From Bacteroidota bacterium (GTDB lineage Bacteria; Bacteroidota; Bacteroidia; Flavobacteriales_D; Crocinitomicaceae), in NCBI GenBank assembly GCA_016192075.1, contig JACPUU010000017.1, positions 62,001 to 126,000 on the forward strand: a stretch of 64,000 nt of DNA, given 5' to 3'. The notes beneath the pieces were generated by a model that saw nothing but the letters and a program-made list of their open reading frames with translations, had not been told where the DNA came from and searched no databases. Shown one piece after another: positions 61,161 to 64,000 of this stretch. Each line of letters begins with the position of its first letter. Within the stretch, counting starts at the first letter, position 1. The position numbers and the translations under genes are program-made.

Positions 61161-63320
61161 CTACTCCTCAATCCCTTCTAAACTCAATAAAAATGCATAT
61201 TCCAGTGCCACTTCTTTAAAGCGCTGAAAACGACCCGATGCACCGCCGTGGCCCACATCCATGTTGCAGCTGAGCAGTAACATATTTTTGTCCGTTTTCA
61301 TATCACGCAGTCTGGCAACCCATTTGGCGGGCTCCCAGTATTGCACCTGGCTGTCCCAGTAACCGGTTGTTACCAGCATGTTTGGATAGGCTTTGGCTTC
61401 TACATTGTCATACGGTGAATAGGATAACATGTAGTCATAGTATTCTTTTATTTTTGGATTTCCCCATTCGTCAAATTCACCGGTGGTGAGCGGTATACTT
61501 TCATCCCACATGGTAGAAATTACATCTACAAACGGTACACCGGCAATTACACCATGCCATAAATCAGGCCGCATATTAACAACAGCACCTATGAGCAAAC
61601 CGCCGGCACTGGCACCATCGGCATACAGGTGTTCAGGTGAGGTATATTTTTGTGCAACCAGGTATTCAGCACAATTAATAAAATCAGTAAACGTATTTTT
61701 TTTCTTCAGCAGTTTTCCGTCTTCATACCATTGCCGGCCCATCTCCTGTCCGCCGCGCACATGTGCAATGGCATATACAAAACCCCGGTCGAGCAGACTC
61801 AAACGGCTCATGCTGAAAAACGGTTCGGTATTTGACCCGTATGACCCATACGCATAGAGTAAAAGTGGATTGGTTCCGTTTTTTTCAAGCCCTTTTTTGT
61901 ACACCAGTGAAATTGGAATCAGCGTTCCATCCGTTGCTTCAGCATAGATTCGTTCGGACACGTAATTTTCAGGTTTAAAATTTTTGTCCATTACCTGGTC
62001 TGCCTTCAGTGTCACTTTTTCTTTGGTCATCATATCAAACTCAAAAACGGTAAATGGTGTTGTGAGTGATGAATAACTGTAGCGCAGTTTGGTGGTTGCA
62101 AAGTCCAAATTATCATGATAATAGGCAAAATAGGCCGGTTCTGAAAATTCAATGTAATACTCTGATTTATCTGCCCATTTAATGAGGCGCAATTGCGTTA
62201 ATCCGTTCTTACGTTCGGCTACCACTAAAAAATCTCTGAAAATTTCAATGCCTTCCAGTAAAACATCTTCGCGGTGAGGAATAACTTCTGTCCAGCTTTT
62301 TTTACCGCAATTGGCAACGGGTGTTTTCATGAGCCTGAAATTTTTTGCACCAAGGTTGGTGACAATGTAAAAATCAGTGCCAAAATCTTCTACACTGTAT
62401 TCCAATCCGCGTTCGCGCGGTTGTACTACTTTAAATTCGCCTGCAGGGTTATTGGCATCCAGGTACATGTATTCGGTTGACATGGTCTGGTAAGATGCAA
62501 TCATGATAAAGCGCTTTGATTTGGAGTTGTAAACATTGCAGCTGAATGTCTCGTCTTTTTCATGAAAAACCAGCTGATCGGTTTTTGAGTCGGTACCCAG
62601 CACATGCCGGTAGATATAGCAGTCACGCAGCGTCTGCGGGTCACGTTTGGTATAAAAAACAGTTTTATTATCGTTGGCCCAAACAGCATAACCGGTGGTG
62701 TTTTCAATACGGTCATCAAATAGTTTACCGGTGACAAGGTCTTTAAAACAGAGTGTGTAATTGCGTCGTGAAACAGTATCAATACCGTATACAAGAAGTG
62801 TATTGCCGGGGCTTACCTGGTAGCCGCCAATTTCAAAATAAGCCTGACCGTTTCCAAGTTCGGGTCCGTTGAGAATAATTTCTTCGGTACTGTCGGTTAG
62901 TTTTTTTCTGCAATACAGCGGATAATCCTGTCCTTCTTCATAGCGGTCATAGTAGCAATAACCGTTTTCATTTACCGGTACTGATTCTTCGTTTGGATCC
63001 AAACGTGCAACCATCTCATCGTAAAGTTTACCCTGTAGCCCTTCGGTGTGGGCCATTTTCTTTTTGAGATACTCGTTTTCAGCGTTGAGGTAATCCAGTA
63101 CATCCCGGGTTTGTTCATCGGCAATTTCTGCATTTTTTTGGTCGTCTGTTAAACGCATCCAGTGATAATTATCGATGCGTTTGTTGCCGTGTTCATTAAA
63201 AATGTATTCTTCTTTTTTTGCAACAGGCGCTTCAATTGAATCTGTATTGGTTGATTGTTCAGATGAACCCCCGCAGGCGGTTAGCAAAAAAGCAGGTACA
63301 TAAATCCAGCATGATTTCAT
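61161..63320 (-). CDS. Oligopeptidase B-like S9 serine peptidase, lipoprotein
   Basis: A 719-residue prolyl-oligopeptidase-family enzyme. N-terminal lipoprotein signal (FLLTAC) places it in the periplasm or on a membrane. A seven-blade beta-propeller (about 90-430) precedes the alpha/beta-hydrolase domain. The catalytic triad is visible: S571 in GASAGG, D656 in GYWDSQVQYWEP and H691 in DVGHGGASGR. The QVQYWEPAKWVARLR and TTGEFDEWGNP stretches are typical of oligopeptidase B, which cuts after Arg or Lys in short peptides. Length is normal. The RRDYTLYYR-type acidic-pocket residues were not checked in detail, so the exact specificity is unconfirmed. Its start ATG at 63320 precedes the lipobox at a normal distance. 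Confidence 0.92.
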   Translation of the reverse strand: MKSCWIYVPAFLLTACGGSSEQSTNTDSIEAPVAKKEEYIFNEHGNKRIDNYHWMRLTDDQKNAEIADEQTRDVLDYLNAENEYLKKKMAHTEGLQGKLYDEMVARLDPNEESVPVNENGYCYYDRYEEGQDYPLYCRKKLTDSTEEIILNGPELGNGQAYFEIGGYQVSPGNTLLVYGIDTVSRRNYTLCFKDLVTGKLFDDRIENTTGYAVWANDNKTVFYTKRDPQTLRDCYIYRHVLGTDSKTDQLVFHEKDETFSCNVYNSKSKRFIMIASYQTMSTEYMYLDANNPAGEFKVVQPRERGLEYSVEDFGTDFYIVTNLGAKNFRLMKTPVANCGKKSWTEVIPHREDVLLEGIEIFRDFLVVAERKNGLTQLRLIKWADKSEYYIEFSEPAYFAYYHDNLDFATTKLRYSYSSLTTPFTVFEFDMMTKEKVTLKADQVMDKNFKPENYVSERIYAEATDGTLIPISLVYKKGLEKNGTNPLLLYAYGSYGSNTEPFFSMSRLSLLDRGFVYAIAHVRGGQEMGRQWYEDGKLLKKKNTFTDFINCAEYLVAQKYTSPEHLYADGASAGGLLIGAVVNMRPDLWHGVIAGVPFVDVISTMWDESIPLTTGEFDEWGNPKIKEYYDYMLSYSPYDNVEAKAYPNMLVTTGYWDSQVQYWEPAKWVARLRDMKTDKNMLLLSCNMDVGHGGASGRFQRFKEVALEYAFLLSLEGIEE

Positions 63321-63451
63321 AACAAAGAGTAGCGTTTTAGTACTTCAAAAAGTGTGAAGCAAAACGAAGATACTAAAATCCCCTTAGTTGAACGATTCAG
63401 ATAGCATTCAGTATGAACGATATACTGTTTGTAATATACCAATGAATAATG

Positions 63452-64000
63452 CTATTCCACAATTAGCTTTTGGCAAAAGTGGTTGCCATTGGTTGTGCTT
63501 ATGCGAATGAAATAGATTCCGGCAGGTATGTTTTGCAAATTGATTTGGGTCGCGGTTTGAGATTGCAGGTTTTGTGAAAAAATCAAACGATCAGCCAGGT
63601 CAAAAATGGCTACAGCAGACAAGGCCGTTTCAGCTGTAAGTGTGATCGTTCCGGATGAAGGATTAGGGAAAACTGTAAATGAAGCGGGTTGTGTTTCTTT
63701 CATTCCGCCGGTGTTAGGCTCCGTTGAACCCAATTTGATTCCATTTCCAAAACTGGTAACCCAAATTTGCTGACCGTTAAACGGATCAAAGAAAACCCTC
63801 ATGGGGTGTTGAAACGGATATTCATCCAACTGCATAAATGTAGGTGTAGAAGTAGTAGCGTTGTTTGAATACCATAAACCTTCGTTCTCGGTAGTAATGT
63901 AAATTTCATTGCCGTTTTGGGGATTTATGCTCGCTGATTCTACGCGGTATAAATCAACAAATAAATTCCAGGTTACGCCGCGGTCGGTTGTTTTGTAAAG
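63452..64000 (-). CDS. T9SS type A protein with Asp-box repeats, 5' end outside window
   Basis: The frame is open to the right edge, so only the C-terminal part is present; the internal ATG at 63835 is not the start. The upstream part reads LYKTTDRGVTWNLFVDLYRV, an Asp-box (BNR) motif (TTDRGVTW), and then NGNEIYITTENEGLWYS, typical of sortilin/Vps10-like or sialidase-like beta-propellers. After a short linker comes a T9SS type A sorting domain (FTVFPNPSSGTITLT, GIYFIRISTTNG, QKLIVE). It should therefore be exported through the T9SS. The enzymatic or binding role cannot be told from this portion. Confidence 0.85.
   Translation of the reverse strand, partial: LYKTTDRGVTWNLFVDLYRVESASINPQNGNEIYITTENEGLWYSNNATTSTPTFMQLDEYPFQHPMRVFFDPFNGQQIWVTSFGNGIKLGSTEPNTGGMKETQPASFTVFPNPSSGTITLTAETALSAVAIFDLADRLIFSQNLQSQTATQINLQNIPAGIYFIRISTTNGNHFCQKLIVE

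Overview
The window reads as a chromosome segment of a Bacteroidota bacterium, most likely Flavobacteriales or a near relative. The signs are type IX secretion system (T9SS) cargo with both type A and type B C-terminal sorting domains, a PorP/SprF protein beside a PorE-like OmpA protein, SprB and HYR repeat adhesins, a lipoprotein-type LptC, LytTR and two-component-propeller signalling, and promoters of the TTTG/TAnnTTTG type. No species can be named from sequence alone. Both edges cut genes: a TPR protein on the left and a T9SS-sorted Asp-box protein on the right.

Layout. 1-1.8 kb: TPR protein, lptC and a small membrane protein in a tightly overlapping operon. 1.8-6 kb: unknown exported protein with rlmN, a DUF2459 protein, and a stand-alone TonB-plug protein. 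6.1-8.2 kb: an A/T-rich NACHT-like STAND ATPase, a possible defence gene. 8.6-17.6 kb: one giant ORF with a small outer-membrane beta-barrel followed by about 24 Ig-like repeats and a Gly/Thr-rich tail. 17.9-23.3 kb: LytTR response regulator and propeller histidine kinase, an acidic lipoprotein and an MFS transporter. 23.4-29.8 kb: three tandem M43 metalloproteases with T9SS signals. 29.9-34.2 kb: SDR, rhodanese, a PLP-dependent sulfur amino acid enzyme, a rhomboid protease and a small membrane protein. 34.2-37.8 kb: a DUF4011-type superfamily 1 helicase. 37.9-50 kb: an operon of a 3072-residue SprB/HYR/C-type-lectin adhesin, PorP/SprF and a PorE-like protein. 50.3-54 kb: HAD phosphatase, then a tRNA(CAU)-flanked island with a broken integrase, a KTSC gene, a two-gene module of unknown function and tandem copies of the tRNA tail. 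54-64 kb: another T9SS type B protein, a TPR/LuxR-type regulator, small unknowns, DUF4349, oligopeptidase B and the right-edge T9SS protein.

How it fits together. Much of the coding capacity is devoted to the cell surface. The adhesin, PorP/SprF and PorE operon is a typical T9SS substrate-plus-helper unit. The M43 proteases, the 54 kb protein and the right-edge protein are further T9SS cargo, although the core translocon genes are not here. The giant barrel/Ig protein lacks a T9SS signal and may use another route. The candidates for undescribed biology are that intimin-like giant protein, the NACHT-like ATPase, and the tRNA island with its two-gene membrane/coiled-coil module. Those roles are inference from architecture and context.
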